A stretch of DNA of 64,000 nucleotides, taken from the NCBI RefSeq assembly GCF_017569185.1, contig NZ_CP071869.1:496001-560000 (forward strand), written 5' to 3'. The translations under genes and the position numbers were made by a program. The DNA is from Polaribacter cellanae. Its GTDB lineage: Bacteria > Bacteroidota > Bacteroidia > Flavobacteriales > Flavobacteriaceae. This document shows, one piece after another, positions 25,213 through 33,994 of this stretch; within the stretch, counting starts at the first letter, position 1, and every line of letters starts with the position of its first letter. The notes below the pieces were generated by a model, which was not told where the DNA came from, did no database searches, and saw nothing but the letters and a program-made list of their open reading frames with translations.

Positions 25213-25254
25213 AAACTTGTAGCACTTATCTTATCTAATAAACACTACAAGTTT
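25213..25254 (-). terminator. Hairpin between the two DUF4252 genes
   Basis: AAACTTGTAG (25213-25222) and CTACAAGTTT (25245-25254) form a perfect 10-bp stem with a 22-base loop, followed on the minus strand by an A-rich stretch instead of a U-tract. It may be a processing or attenuation site and not a full terminator. Confidence 0.4.
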
Positions 25255-25280
25255 TAGGTTTGTAATTGAGGGGGTAAAAT

Positions 25281-25799
25281 TTACTTTTTACTTTTTCCGT
25301 TTGTAAATGTATCTGCTAAATCCGACATTTTATTAATATCTATATTTCCTGTTAAAGAAACGATTTTAGCATCTAAAGTACCTTTCGTTTTTTTATCTAC
25401 ATCTTTAATAAACATTAGAACTTCACTAACAAAATCTTTGTTTTTTGTAGATTTTACATAAATTTTAATACGAGAATCGTCTTCCTTAATTCGCATTAAC
25501 TCTGTTAAGTTTTGCGATTTAATTGCTTTTCCTACTATAAAATCCATTTTTTCTGCAATAGATTTATTGTCTGTAGAAAAAACTTTTAAACTATTTAAGT
25601 CTTTAATCATTTCAAAAACTTGCATAGCTTTATTATCTTTTAATTTTTCTGGTTTAAATTTAGATAAAAGTTCGAACATGTCTTTGTTTACAACAACCAT
25701 ATCTACTCCATCGATATCTTCTAATGAGTCGAAAAACGACTGTGCGCTTGTTGCCATTGGTACAACTATAAACGCTAATAATATTATTAATTTTTTCAT
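25281..25799 (-). CDS. DUF4252 domain protein with signal peptide
   Basis: The 172-residue protein has a signal peptide (MKKLIILLAFIVVPMATSA) without a lipobox cysteine, then a DUF4252 body (DGVDMVVVNKDMFELLSKF, FSTDNKSIAEKMDFIV, NKDFVSEVLMFIKDVDK, LDAKIVSLTGNIDINKMSDL). It is a diverged paralogue of the adjacent lipoprotein. It should be periplasmic or outer-membrane associated. It lies 41 bp after the anti-sigma-like gene and is probably in the same transcript. Confidence 0.85.
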   Translation of the reverse strand: MKKLIILLAFIVVPMATSAQSFFDSLEDIDGVDMVVVNKDMFELLSKFKPEKLKDNKAMQVFEMIKDLNSLKVFSTDNKSIAEKMDFIVGKAIKSQNLTELMRIKEDDSRIKIYVKSTKNKDFVSEVLMFIKDVDKKTKGTLDAKIVSLTGNIDINKMSDLADTFTNGKSKK

Positions 25800-25840
25800 G
25801 ATTTTTCTTGTTTACTTGGTTTTACTAATTGTTACTTGGT

Positions 25841-26275
25841 TTATTTTAATATCTTATTTACACTTTCTTCATATGTATATAAAGTAGCGACTGCATTTTC
25901 TCCTTTTTTTAAATTTGTAGAAAGCAATTCGAGTCCTTTACTTACTTGTGCATAAATTTTTTCGGCTTCTTTTCTTTGTTGATGTTTGTTGTATTGTTGT
26001 TTTCCAACAAATACACTAAACAGTAATAGTATTGATGCTGCAACAGAAAACCATTTAAAGTTTTTCTTATTCGATTTCTTAGGTTCTAACTTTATGGTTT
26101 TCGTGTATTTCTCTTCTTTAGCAGATCCAAAATAATTAAATATATATGCATACTCTTGCAAATGGGGTGCCACAATTCCTTCTTTAAAATAGTTTTTTAA
26201 GGCTGCTTCTTCCTGCAAAGTAGTTTCTGCGTTTAAATATTTTTCTATTAATTTTTCTATGTTAGCTAACTCCAT
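25841..26275 (-). CDS. Small membrane protein, probable anti-sigma factor
   Basis: This 144-residue protein has a cytoplasmic N-terminal segment of about 70 residues (IEKLIEKYLNAETTLQEEAALKNYF, a motif common in Bacteroidetes anti-sigma-like proteins). One membrane span (FSVAASILLLFSVFVG) and a periplasmic tail with a coiled-coil look follow. Its start overlaps the upstream ECF sigma gene by 14 bp, the usual arrangement for a cognate anti-sigma factor. It lacks the FecR domain. Function is inferred from context. Confidence 0.7.
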   Translation of the reverse strand: MELANIEKLIEKYLNAETTLQEEAALKNYFKEGIVAPHLQEYAYIFNYFGSAKEEKYTKTIKLEPKKSNKKNFKWFSVAASILLLFSVFVGKQQYNKHQQRKEAEKIYAQVSKGLELLSTNLKKGENAVATLYTYEESVNKILK

Positions 26276-26771
26276 AGTTGTGTTTTTTAATTAATTCTTC
26301 TCTTATTGTTTTTCTCGCTCTCGATAATGCAACTCTTACTGCTGTAGGTTTCATATTTACCATTTTACAGATTTCCTCAAAATCGTATTCTTCTATATCT
26401 CTAAGTTGAATAATAATTTTTTGTTGCTCTGGTAAATTTTCTATCAATTTGTGTACTTGGTTTACACTGTCTTGATATTCCAATTTTTTATCTAAAGACG
26501 TATTTTTCTCTTTATAATTACTGTGTACCAATGTTAAATTACTTGCTTGTTTCGATTTTAAACGATCGTAACAATAATTCTTGGTCATTGTCATTGCAAA
26601 TGCTTCTACATTATTATAGTCTGCGATTTTTTCTTTACTTTTCCATAATTTATAAAACAGTTCTTGTGTAGCATCTTCGGCTTCTTCTGTAGAAACTAAC
26701 AATCGTTTTGCTAAACGAAATACCTTGTCTTTAAATGGTAAAACAACTTTTAAAAAGTCTGACTGGTTCAT
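26262..26771 (-). CDS. ECF RNA polymerase sigma factor
   Basis: The 169-residue protein has sigma region 2 (FRLAKRLLVSTEEAEDATQELFYKLW, with YCYDRLK) and region 4 (LPEQQKIIIQLRDIEEYDFEEICKMV then TAVRVALSRARKTIREEL). This is a standard sigma-70 ECF layout without extra domains. It heads a four-gene minus-strand cluster with an anti-sigma-like protein and two DUF4252 proteins, and is divergent from two S41 protease genes, which may be in the same regulon. Confidence 0.92.
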   Translation of the reverse strand: MNQSDFLKVVLPFKDKVFRLAKRLLVSTEEAEDATQELFYKLWKSKEKIADYNNVEAFAMTMTKNYCYDRLKSKQASNLTLVHSNYKEKNTSLDKKLEYQDSVNQVHKLIENLPEQQKIIIQLRDIEEYDFEEICKMVNMKPTAVRVALSRARKTIREELIKKHNYGVS

Positions 26772-26940
26772 TTTTATTGGTTCATTTATTTTGTAAATCT
26801 ATCGCTTTTCTCCTTTCTTATTTTTGGATTTACATTATTACGACGAGTTGCAATTTATTTTGTTACACGATATTTTAAAAATAATACTAATTATGTTTAA
26901 ATTGCGTTAAATTTAGTACGGAAACTATATCTATTTATTA

Positions 26941-28398
26941 ATGAAAAACTATTTAAAAGCTTTTTACATTCTATTTTTAGCCTTTTCTTTTACACAATGT
27001 TCTAAAGAATATAAAGTTCCAGACGATTTAGTTGTTCAAGATTTTGTTTGGAAAGGTTTAAATGCTTATTACTTGTACCAAGATCAAATTAAAGATTTAT
27101 CTGATAGACGTTTTAATTCGGATATTCAATTGAACAATTATTTAAGCACTTTTTTAGATTATAATGAATTGTTTTCGTCTTTGTTAATTGCAAATGACAA
27201 AAAATCTACTTTAATAGAAGATTATAACGTTCTTTTAAAGGAGACTCCTTTAAGAACAGCAATTACAAACGGAATGGAATTTGGAATTATTGCAGAACAA
27301 GGAAATCCAGACAATGTAATTGGCTATGTAACACATGTTTTACCAAATTCTAATGCAGCATCAAAAAATATTGAACGTGGAGAGTTTTTTAATGCTGTTA
27401 ATGGTGTACAACTAACAAGAGCCAATTTCCGAGATTTATTATTGGGTGGAGCAGATACTTTTATTTTAAATATGGTAAATTTCAATGGAACTACGATTAC
27501 ACCGAATGCAAAAACAGTTTCTTTAACTCGAGAAAACTATACATATCCTGCAACTTTTATAGAAAAAACAATTCCAATTGGAGCAGATAATGTTGGGTAT
27601 TTGATGTATAATAACGATTTCTCTAAAAATTATATCAACGAATTAAATACCACTTTCTTAAATTTTAAAAACAATGCTGTTAACGAACTTGTTTTAGATT
27701 TGCGTTATAACATAGGTACAGGAAGTTTTGTTAGAAATATGGCTAAATTGGCAAGTTTAATTACAGGGCAATTTGCAGATGAAATTTTTATAAAAGAAAA
27801 ATGGAATTCGAAAGCACAATCTTGGTTTGAGCAAAATCAGCCAGATTCTTTGGTAACAAAATTTCCATCCAAACTAAATGAAACTACAAATTTTAATAGT
27901 CTAAACTTAAAAGATGTTTACATTATATTAAATGGAGATAATTTTTCTGGTTCTTCTACAGTAGAATTATTAATAAACAGCTTAAAACCTTATATTAATG
28001 TACATTTAATTGGTACACAAACAGCTGGAAACAATACAGGCTCTATTACTTTATATAACTCCGATGATTACGATTTTGGAAACAGAAATAAGTCTCACAC
28101 AGTAGCTTTACAACCAATTGTGTTAAGTTTTTATAATAAAGACGACCAAACTTATAAAAACGGATTTACTCCCAACATAAATTTGTGCCCAAATGAAAAT
28201 ATTTTAAACCTTGGAGTTCTTGGAGAAAGATCAGATCCTATTTTAGATCGTGTTTTAACCTACATAACTTCAGGAAACACTGGTACAAATGTTGTTTGTA
28301 ACCCTAATAATTTCGAATATATTTACAACTCGATTAATGCACAAAGAGCTATAGATAAAGGAGTTTTTATAAAACAAGATTTACCTAATACAAATTAA
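26941..28398 (+). CDS. S41-family lipoprotein with a degenerate catalytic dyad
   Basis: This 485-residue protein has a lipoprotein signal ending FTQC (Cys20), a PDZ-like region (EFGIIAEQGN, NAVNGVQLTRANF) and an S41 (C-terminal-processing peptidase) domain. Aligned with the adjacent paralogue, the nucleophile Ser is kept (Ser339 in FSGSSTVELLINSL). The general-base Lys, 25 residues later, is Asn364 (TAGNNTGS). Loss of this Lys should abolish the Ser-Lys dyad, so it is probably a pseudoprotease or binding protein. It begins 169 bp from the divergent ECF sigma gene and is 2 bp upstream of the second S41 gene. Confidence 0.85.
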   Translation: MKNYLKAFYILFLAFSFTQCSKEYKVPDDLVVQDFVWKGLNAYYLYQDQIKDLSDRRFNSDIQLNNYLSTFLDYNELFSSLLIANDKKSTLIEDYNVLLKETPLRTAITNGMEFGIIAEQGNPDNVIGYVTHVLPNSNAASKNIERGEFFNAVNGVQLTRANFRDLLLGGADTFILNMVNFNGTTITPNAKTVSLTRENYTYPATFIEKTIPIGADNVGYLMYNNDFSKNYINELNTTFLNFKNNAVNELVLDLRYNIGTGSFVRNMAKLASLITGQFADEIFIKEKWNSKAQSWFEQNQPDSLVTKFPSKLNETTNFNSLNLKDVYIILNGDNFSGSSTVELLINSLKPYINVHLIGTQTAGNNTGSITLYNSDDYDFGNRNKSHTVALQPIVLSFYNKDDQTYKNGFTPNINLCPNENILNLGVLGERSDPILDRVLTYITSGNTGTNVVCNPNNFEYIYNSINAQRAIDKGVFIKQDLPNTN

Positions 28399-28400
28399 AA

Positions 28401-29888
28401 ATGAAGAAAATATTTTTTGCAAGTTTTTTATCGATTCTATTTATATCTACTGGCTGTAGTAAAAAAGAAGAAAACGACGTTTTAGATCCAGAATTCGTAG
28501 TAACAGTAAATGATGAGATTAATTTTTTTATACGAAAAGGATTAAATAAGTACTATTTATGGAAAAAAGATGTTCCAGATTTAGCGGATAATAGATTTAG
28601 TAATTTAGAAGAAATTTACACTTATTTTAGAAAGTACGATTCTCCTAAAAATACGTTTAAAAATTTACTATCTCAACCAGGAACTATCGATCGTTTTTCT
28701 TGGATTGTAGACGATTACGTAGCTTTAGAAAATTCTTTTAAAGGTATAAATACTACAACAGGAATGGAGTTTGGTTTACGTAAATATAAAAATAGTAGCA
28801 CCAAAGTTTATGGATATGTTAGATACGTAGTTCCGAAATCTAGCGCAGCAACAGAAAATGTAAAAAGAGGAATGCTTTTTAATTCCGTTAATGGAACACA
28901 GCTTACAAAAAGCAATTTTAGAACACTATTATTTGGCGATAACACTGCTTTGTCAATTAGCTTGGCTAATTTTAATAATGGAAACCCAACTGCAAATGGA
29001 ACAACAATTTCTTTAACAAAAACAGAAATTCAAGAAAATCCTGTGGCAGTTGCAAAAGTAATTCCAGAAGGAAGCAAAAAAATAGGTTATTTACTGTACA
29101 ACCAATTTGCACGAAACTACGATGGACAGTTAAACGCTGCTTTTAACAAGTTTAAGAGCGAAAAAGTAAACGATTTAATTATCGATTTAAGATATAATGG
29201 AGGTGGTTCTGTTTCAACAGCCTCTTATTTAGGAAGTATGGTTACAGGACAATTTGGTGGACAAGTTTATTCGAAAGAAATTTGGAATAAAGGCATAACT
29301 AAAGTTAGCCCTGCAAGTCGATTTATTAATAACTTTCCTACTAAAATTAAAAATATAGATTCTAATGGAAATGTTGTTTTAGACGAAACTATAAATAGTT
29401 TAGGTTTATCTAGAGTTTATTTTATTGTGTCTGGAAGTACAGCATCTGCATCTGAACTGGTAATTAATTCTCTAAGTTCTTATATAGATGTAAAAATAGT
29501 TGGAACCACAACTGTTGGAAAGCAAGTAGGCTCTATAACATTATACGATTCCGAAAATTTAACTAGAAATGGTAAAAATTTAAATGTAAAGCACACCTAT
29601 GCAATGCAGCCAATTGTTTTGGAAATTACGAATAAAGATGGAAAGAATTATCCTAAAGGAATTAATCCAAAAACCGATTTTAATGGAATTATTTTAGCGG
29701 AAGATGTCGAAAACTTAGGTATTTTAGGAGAACGTTCGGATCCTCTTTTAAATAGGACTTTAACTTATATTTCTACAGGTATGAAACCATTTGGAAAAAA
29801 TAAGGCTTCCTTTACTCCTACTGAAGAAATCTTCAATTCGAAATTGGCAACACCAGCAAGCAATAATATGTATACCGATTTTAAATAA
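28401..29888 (+). CDS. S41-family lipoprotein protease
   Basis: The 495-residue protein has a lipoprotein signal (Cys19, STGC), an N-terminal helical region, a PDZ-like part (EFGLRKYKNS, FNSVNGTQLTKSNF) and the S41 core. The catalytic dyad is intact: Ser349 in STASASELVINS and Lys374 in VGKQVGS are 25 residues apart, the same spacing as in E. coli Prc. RYNGGGSV matches the family's GG loop. It is likely an outer-membrane or periplasmic endoprotease. It is a tandem duplicate of the preceding gene, 2 bp apart, and is followed by a terminator. Confidence 0.92.
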   Translation: MKKIFFASFLSILFISTGCSKKEENDVLDPEFVVTVNDEINFFIRKGLNKYYLWKKDVPDLADNRFSNLEEIYTYFRKYDSPKNTFKNLLSQPGTIDRFSWIVDDYVALENSFKGINTTTGMEFGLRKYKNSSTKVYGYVRYVVPKSSAATENVKRGMLFNSVNGTQLTKSNFRTLLFGDNTALSISLANFNNGNPTANGTTISLTKTEIQENPVAVAKVIPEGSKKIGYLLYNQFARNYDGQLNAAFNKFKSEKVNDLIIDLRYNGGGSVSTASYLGSMVTGQFGGQVYSKEIWNKGITKVSPASRFINNFPTKIKNIDSNGNVVLDETINSLGLSRVYFIVSGSTASASELVINSLSSYIDVKIVGTTTVGKQVGSITLYDSENLTRNGKNLNVKHTYAMQPIVLEITNKDGKNYPKGINPKTDFNGIILAEDVENLGILGERSDPLLNRTLTYISTGMKPFGKNKASFTPTEEIFNSKLATPASNNMYTDFK

Positions 29889-29914
29889 AAAAATATATTT
29901 TATTTTGAAAGAAT

Positions 29915-29938
29915 CCAGCTATTTTGCTGGTTTTTTTT
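29915..29938 (+). terminator. Terminator after the S41 pair
   Basis: CCAGC-TATTTT-GCTGG stem-loop followed by eight T residues, 26 bp after the stop codon. A strong intrinsic terminator for the S41 operon. Confidence 0.85.
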
Positions 29939-29941
29939 GGT

Positions 29942-30844
29942 TTACAGCAAACTTGTTTGTCCGTTTTTGTCTGTTTTTTTCTCATTCGGAATTTTTAAAC
30001 CTAAATTAAATGCTAGGTTTATTTTTTTGATAAAATGAGCTGCCAATAAAGGGGAAGCCAATTCTATATTCTGATGAATAAAAAAATGGATATTCTGCAA
30101 GCCAGCTTCTTTCCATTGCTTTAATTTATCTACCCAATCGTTTAAACGATCGTAATCTGTAGCGTGATTTGTGCCAACATATCTTATAAATGCTTCGTTA
30201 TTTGTTAAACACATGTGCATCATATCTCTTCTACCAGCAGTATCTACCAAAACATTGGCAATATTATTTTCTTCTAAAAGTAGATAAAAATCGTTCGCAA
30301 TTCCTTTGTCTTCAAACCAATCTTTGTGCCTTACTTCTACTGCTAATGGAAGATTTTTTGGCCAACTCTCCACAAAATTTTGGAGAATACTAAAATTCTT
30401 TGGACCAAAATTTGCGTGCAATTGTAAAAAAATAGTTCCTAATTTTTCTTGAAGATTACTAAAATTATCGATGTAAGAATTGGTAATCTCTTCCACTCCA
30501 TTTAAACGCTTCCAATGGCTAATTTCTTGACCTAATTTTGGGAAGAACTTAAAATTATCTGGAGTTTTCAATTTCCATTTTTCAAATTGTTGTGCTGGAA
30601 AATTTCTGTAAAAAGTAGCATTTAATTCAATAGAATTAAATTGTGTAGAATAATATTCGAGTTCGTCTTTGGTGCCTCTTGGATAAAAACCTTTTAAATC
30701 TGCTCTGTTCCATTTTGCACAACCTACATAAATAGAAGTTTTTTCAAGTTTATTATACCTTTTTAAAACACGAAAAGTATTTTTATGTGTTTCTGGTAAT
30801 GTAAAATCTATGAGTTCTGGATTTTCTACTTTTCCGAATTTCAT
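29942..30844 (-). CDS. DUF72 domain protein
   Basis: The 300-residue cytoplasmic protein matches DUF72 (TIM-barrel-like). It has SIYVGCAKWNRADLKGFYPRGT with the motif YYSTQFNSIELNATFYR, then KFFPKLGQEISHWKRLN, PLAVEVRHKDWF and YVGTNHATDYDRLNDWV. The family is widespread and has no established activity. The gene reads toward the S41 terminator, with its stop 4 bp from the end of the T-run, so the hairpin may serve both strands. Confidence 0.88.
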   Translation of the reverse strand: MKFGKVENPELIDFTLPETHKNTFRVLKRYNKLEKTSIYVGCAKWNRADLKGFYPRGTKDELEYYSTQFNSIELNATFYRNFPAQQFEKWKLKTPDNFKFFPKLGQEISHWKRLNGVEEITNSYIDNFSNLQEKLGTIFLQLHANFGPKNFSILQNFVESWPKNLPLAVEVRHKDWFEDKGIANDFYLLLEENNIANVLVDTAGRRDMMHMCLTNNEAFIRYVGTNHATDYDRLNDWVDKLKQWKEAGLQNIHFFIHQNIELASPLLAAHFIKKINLAFNLGLKIPNEKKTDKNGQTSLL

Positions 30845-31063
30845 TTTTTTGTTTTAAAATTATTTTCAGCCCCCTCAGGTTTTTTAAATCTGAAGGTTTT
30901 TTAGAAGCTTTTAACATTACAAAAAATTTACTTATTTAATAAAATTAATAAACAAGTATGCACTTCCCGAAATTTCAGGAGAAACATTTGTTTGAGCTCT
31001 TTTTTCATTTTTTTTTGAAAAAAAGCGAGTGTTAAAATAAGGAAATAGCTTCCAAAAAAAAAA

Positions 31064-32032
31064 TTAAATGTTCAACTTCTCTACATCTTCAATTCCCTCT
31101 TCGATTTCCTGATCTGTAAGAACGTCTGGTCTAAATTCGCTCATTAATTCTTCTCGTTTTGTTTTTGCATATTTAAAACCAGATTTCCACCATTTACGCA
31201 TTAAATTTTCGTCGAAAACTAACGAATTTGTAGTTAAAATGGTTGGTGTATAATATAAATTTAACTTTACGTTTTTATTGGTTGCAGCTAATTTACCAAT
31301 AGTAATATTGTGCCTTTCTACGTGTGTTAACATAAAATCGAACACCTCAAACAATAACGAAAATGGGTTCTTAGAAGGCAATCTGTTAAATTGAGTAACT
31401 TCTGTTTCTAAGATAATCGCATCAATTTCTGTAGCTCCACGCAAAATAGCCTCTCTTATTGGCACTAAAGAACCAAAACCACCATCTGCATATTGGCAGT
31501 AATCTTTTTCTAACAAACTCATAAAAGGAACGTAATTGCAAGATCCCCAAATCCAGTCGCAAAAATCATCATAAGTACAGTCGTTTATAGATTTATACTC
31601 AATTTGGTTTGCTGTTAAATTAGAAACCGTAACCACTACCTCTTTGTTTGCAGCTCTAATTTTAACATACATTTCTTTGGTTATTTTTCTTTTGATAAGA
31701 GAACGTAAATTCTTGCTTTCTCCAAACGTTTTTCTACCATTTATAATATTCCACAAAGTATTTAAATGATTTATTGAAATGACTTTTTCACCAGCTACTT
31801 TTCTAATTTTAAACGGATTGTTACTAAAAATTGTTTCTTGATTAACGTTTGTGTATAATTCTTTTAACTCATCTAGCATTCCTAATGCAAGATGAGAAAC
31901 CATTAAACTTCCTGTAGATGTTCCTAAAAACAAATCGTATTCTTTCCCTTCTTTTTTCATTAAGTATTGCGCAACTCCGCCAGCAAATGCGCCTTTGCTT
32001 CCACCTCCAGAAATTACCAATGCTTTTTTCAT
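31064..32032 (-). CDS. Patatin-like phospholipase
   Basis: The 322-residue protein begins KALVISGGGSKGAFAGGVAQYLM, holding the glycine-rich oxyanion-hole motif GGGSKG. It continues to the nucleophile elbow GTSTGS (GxSxG) and the catalytic Asp in ADGGFGSLVP. It hydrolyses acyl ester bonds, probably of phospholipids. No signal peptide or transmembrane domain is present, so it is cytoplasmic, like RssA or CapV-type enzymes. No cyclase gene is adjacent, so there is no reason to invoke a CBASS system. It is a single gene. Confidence 0.9.
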   Translation of the reverse strand: MKKALVISGGGSKGAFAGGVAQYLMKKEGKEYDLFLGTSTGSLMVSHLALGMLDELKELYTNVNQETIFSNNPFKIRKVAGEKVISINHLNTLWNIINGRKTFGESKNLRSLIKRKITKEMYVKIRAANKEVVVTVSNLTANQIEYKSINDCTYDDFCDWIWGSCNYVPFMSLLEKDYCQYADGGFGSLVPIREAILRGATEIDAIILETEVTQFNRLPSKNPFSLLFEVFDFMLTHVERHNITIGKLAATNKNVKLNLYYTPTILTTNSLVFDENLMRKWWKSGFKYAKTKREELMSEFRPDVLTDQEIEEGIEDVEKLNI

Positions 32033-32385
32033 TTTTTATTTATTTGTTAAAAAAAATCTCTACCCTTTTTGTTTAAAGACTTGCTATAAAATTGTTATTC
32101 CCTTAAAAAAGGGAATCTAAAAATAAAGTTTTTTTATGACCACTTTTATTTAAAAGTATTATTATGAATGTATCTAATATCATTTCTGCATTAAAATTAG
32201 CGTTAAAACACGCTTTTTTCCTTTTTACTTTAAAATAAAAAAACACCATAACTAATATTTCTGTTTTCTTTCTTATAGATAAAAAAAATCATTATTTTTT
32301 TTTACAGTAATTTCAAAACAGAAATGGTGTAAAATTTAATTGGTCTTAAAAAAAACTTTATTTTAGTCGCATAAAAATATTAAAA
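32033..32385. other. Promoter-containing intergenic region
   Basis: 353 bp, divergent between the patatin and BNR-lipoprotein genes. It is very AT-rich. It has a short ATTCCC/GGGAAT hairpin at 32097-32116 and a weak promoter-like pair, TTG at 32340-32342 and TATTTTAG at 32359-32366, only 16 bp apart. No reading frame or structured RNA is evident. Confidence 0.4.
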
Positions 32386-33429
32386 ATGAAAAGAATTATC
32401 GAGTTTATTTTTGTTTTCCTTTTTTTAATGTCTTGTAGGCAAGAATATCTACCAAGAAATATAGATACAATTTCTATTAAAGAATTTAAAATAGAAGGTT
32501 CTAGCATTCGTGCAATTCAGGCTGTAGATAGCGTAAGTGTTTTCTATGCAGGTTCAAATGGAGATGTTGGTTTTACGACAAATAGTGGCACTTTATGGAA
32601 TGCTTTGCATATTAAATACCAAGATTCTGTCGTTCCACATTTTAGAAGTTTAGCCTTTAATGGAGATAGTTATTTTGCGTTATCCATTGGAAATCCTGCA
32701 TTATTATACAAAATTTCTGAAGGAAATTCTACTTTAGTTTACAAAGAACAAGACGAAAAAGTATTTTACGATGCACTTAGTTTTTTTGATGATAATTTAC
32801 ACGGAATTGCAATTGGAGACCCCACAAAAAACTGTGCCTCTATAATTATAACAGAAGATGGTGGAGAAACTTGGCATAAAATTCCGTGCGATAATTTACC
32901 AAAAATCGAAAAAGATGAAGCTTTTTTTGCAGCAAGTAACACCAATATCGCTACCATTGGAAGCACAGTTTGGATTGCTTCTGGAGGTGGAAAAGCGAGA
33001 GTTTTAAAATCTACCAATTATGGCAAATCTTGGCAAATTTTCGAGACTCCTTTTGTGCAAGGAAATGGTCCACAAGGAATTTATTCCATCGATCTTTATG
33101 ACGAAAATAACGGAATTGCAGTGGGTGGAGATTACTCTAAACCACAAGAAAACATAGCAAACAAAGCAATTACAACAGATGGAGGAAAAACTTGGACAAT
33201 CGTTGCAGACGGAAAAAGCCCCAATTATAAAAGTTGTGTACAATATGTGCCAAATACAAATGGAAAAGAAGTTTTTGCAGTAGGTAAAACTGGTGTTTCT
33301 TTTTCTAACGATGGTGGAAAAACTTGGAAAGATATTTCTAAAGAAAGTTACTACAGCATCCAATTTGTAGACGAAAATAATGCTTGGTTAAGTGGGCATC
33401 ATAAAATTGGTAAATTAAACTTGTACTAA
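32386..33429 (+). CDS. BNR/YCF48-type beta-propeller lipoprotein
   Basis: This 347-residue protein has a lipoprotein signal (Cys17, LMSC) and repeated Asp-box motifs of the form S.DGGKTW: EDGGETWHKI, TDGGKTWTIV and NDGGKTWKDI. It is preceded by the related GDVGFTTNSGTLW. This indicates a beta-propeller of the BNR or photosynthesis-assembly YCF48 type. Bacteroidetes members are often called oxidoreductases without evidence. It is likely a surface or periplasmic binding protein. It is the first gene of a three-gene operon with a lipoprotein and pepT. Confidence 0.85.
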   Translation: MKRIIEFIFVFLFLMSCRQEYLPRNIDTISIKEFKIEGSSIRAIQAVDSVSVFYAGSNGDVGFTTNSGTLWNALHIKYQDSVVPHFRSLAFNGDSYFALSIGNPALLYKISEGNSTLVYKEQDEKVFYDALSFFDDNLHGIAIGDPTKNCASIIITEDGGETWHKIPCDNLPKIEKDEAFFAASNTNIATIGSTVWIASGGGKARVLKSTNYGKSWQIFETPFVQGNGPQGIYSIDLYDENNGIAVGGDYSKPQENIANKAITTDGGKTWTIVADGKSPNYKSCVQYVPNTNGKEVFAVGKTGVSFSNDGGKTWKDISKESYYSIQFVDENNAWLSGHHKIGKLNLY

Positions 33430-33433
33430 TTTT

Positions 33434-33994
33434 ATGAAACATTTTATACTAGGAATTGTAACTATACTCCTACTTTTCTCTTGCAACCAAAAAACAGAAC
33501 TTCAAAAAGAATGCAATTGTAAAGTTGTATTTGTAGAGAATTTAGAAGAAGTAAAAGATGCTAAAAATCTATTTTCTTTACAAATTCCAAAAGATTGGAA
33601 AACAAACTTATATACAGATGCTCGCCAATCGTCTATTTATTCTGCAGATACCATTAAAGAACTTACAGAATCGTTACTTTTAGATGTAAATTATATGAGT
33701 GGATTTGTTAATTTTAACGATATTTTTAAATTAAAAATTGAACAAGAAAATTTATCAAAAAAACTAATTCAAAGAAAAGCGAAAGAAATTAACTTTTTAA
33801 ATAAACCTAGTTATTATACAATTTCTATTGGTAAAAAAAGTACTTTTAAGTACCAGGTTTTGCAAATATTTACGAAATTAGATGCGAAAAATTTATTAAT
33901 GGTAACTGCCCAAATATATGGAGATTCCTTAGTAAATAAAAGAATTTGTAAAGCAATTAGTTTGTTAGAAAAAATAAAAATACATAAAAAATGA
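33434..33994 (+). CDS. Predicted lipoprotein, unknown function
   Basis: This 186-residue protein has a signal ending LFSC (Cys17), followed by an early Cys pair (KECNCKVVF). The body (FSLQIPKDWKTNLYTDARQSSIYSAD, GKKSTFKYQVLQIFTK) resembles small PsbP-like or stress lipoproteins, but I cannot assign a family. It starts 4 bp after the BNR gene and overlaps pepT by 4 bp (ATGA), so the three genes are translated from one message. Confidence 0.7.
   Translation: MKHFILGIVTILLLFSCNQKTELQKECNCKVVFVENLEEVKDAKNLFSLQIPKDWKTNLYTDARQSSIYSADTIKELTESLLLDVNYMSGFVNFNDIFKLKIEQENLSKKLIQRKAKEINFLNKPSYYTISIGKKSTFKYQVLQIFTKLDAKNLLMVTAQIYGDSLVNKRICKAISLLEKIKIHKK

Noticed and set aside
31064-32032. Patatin gene considered as a CBASS effector (CapV)
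   Set aside because: No cyclic-oligonucleotide synthase or ancillary genes are adjacent, and the neighbours are housekeeping genes.
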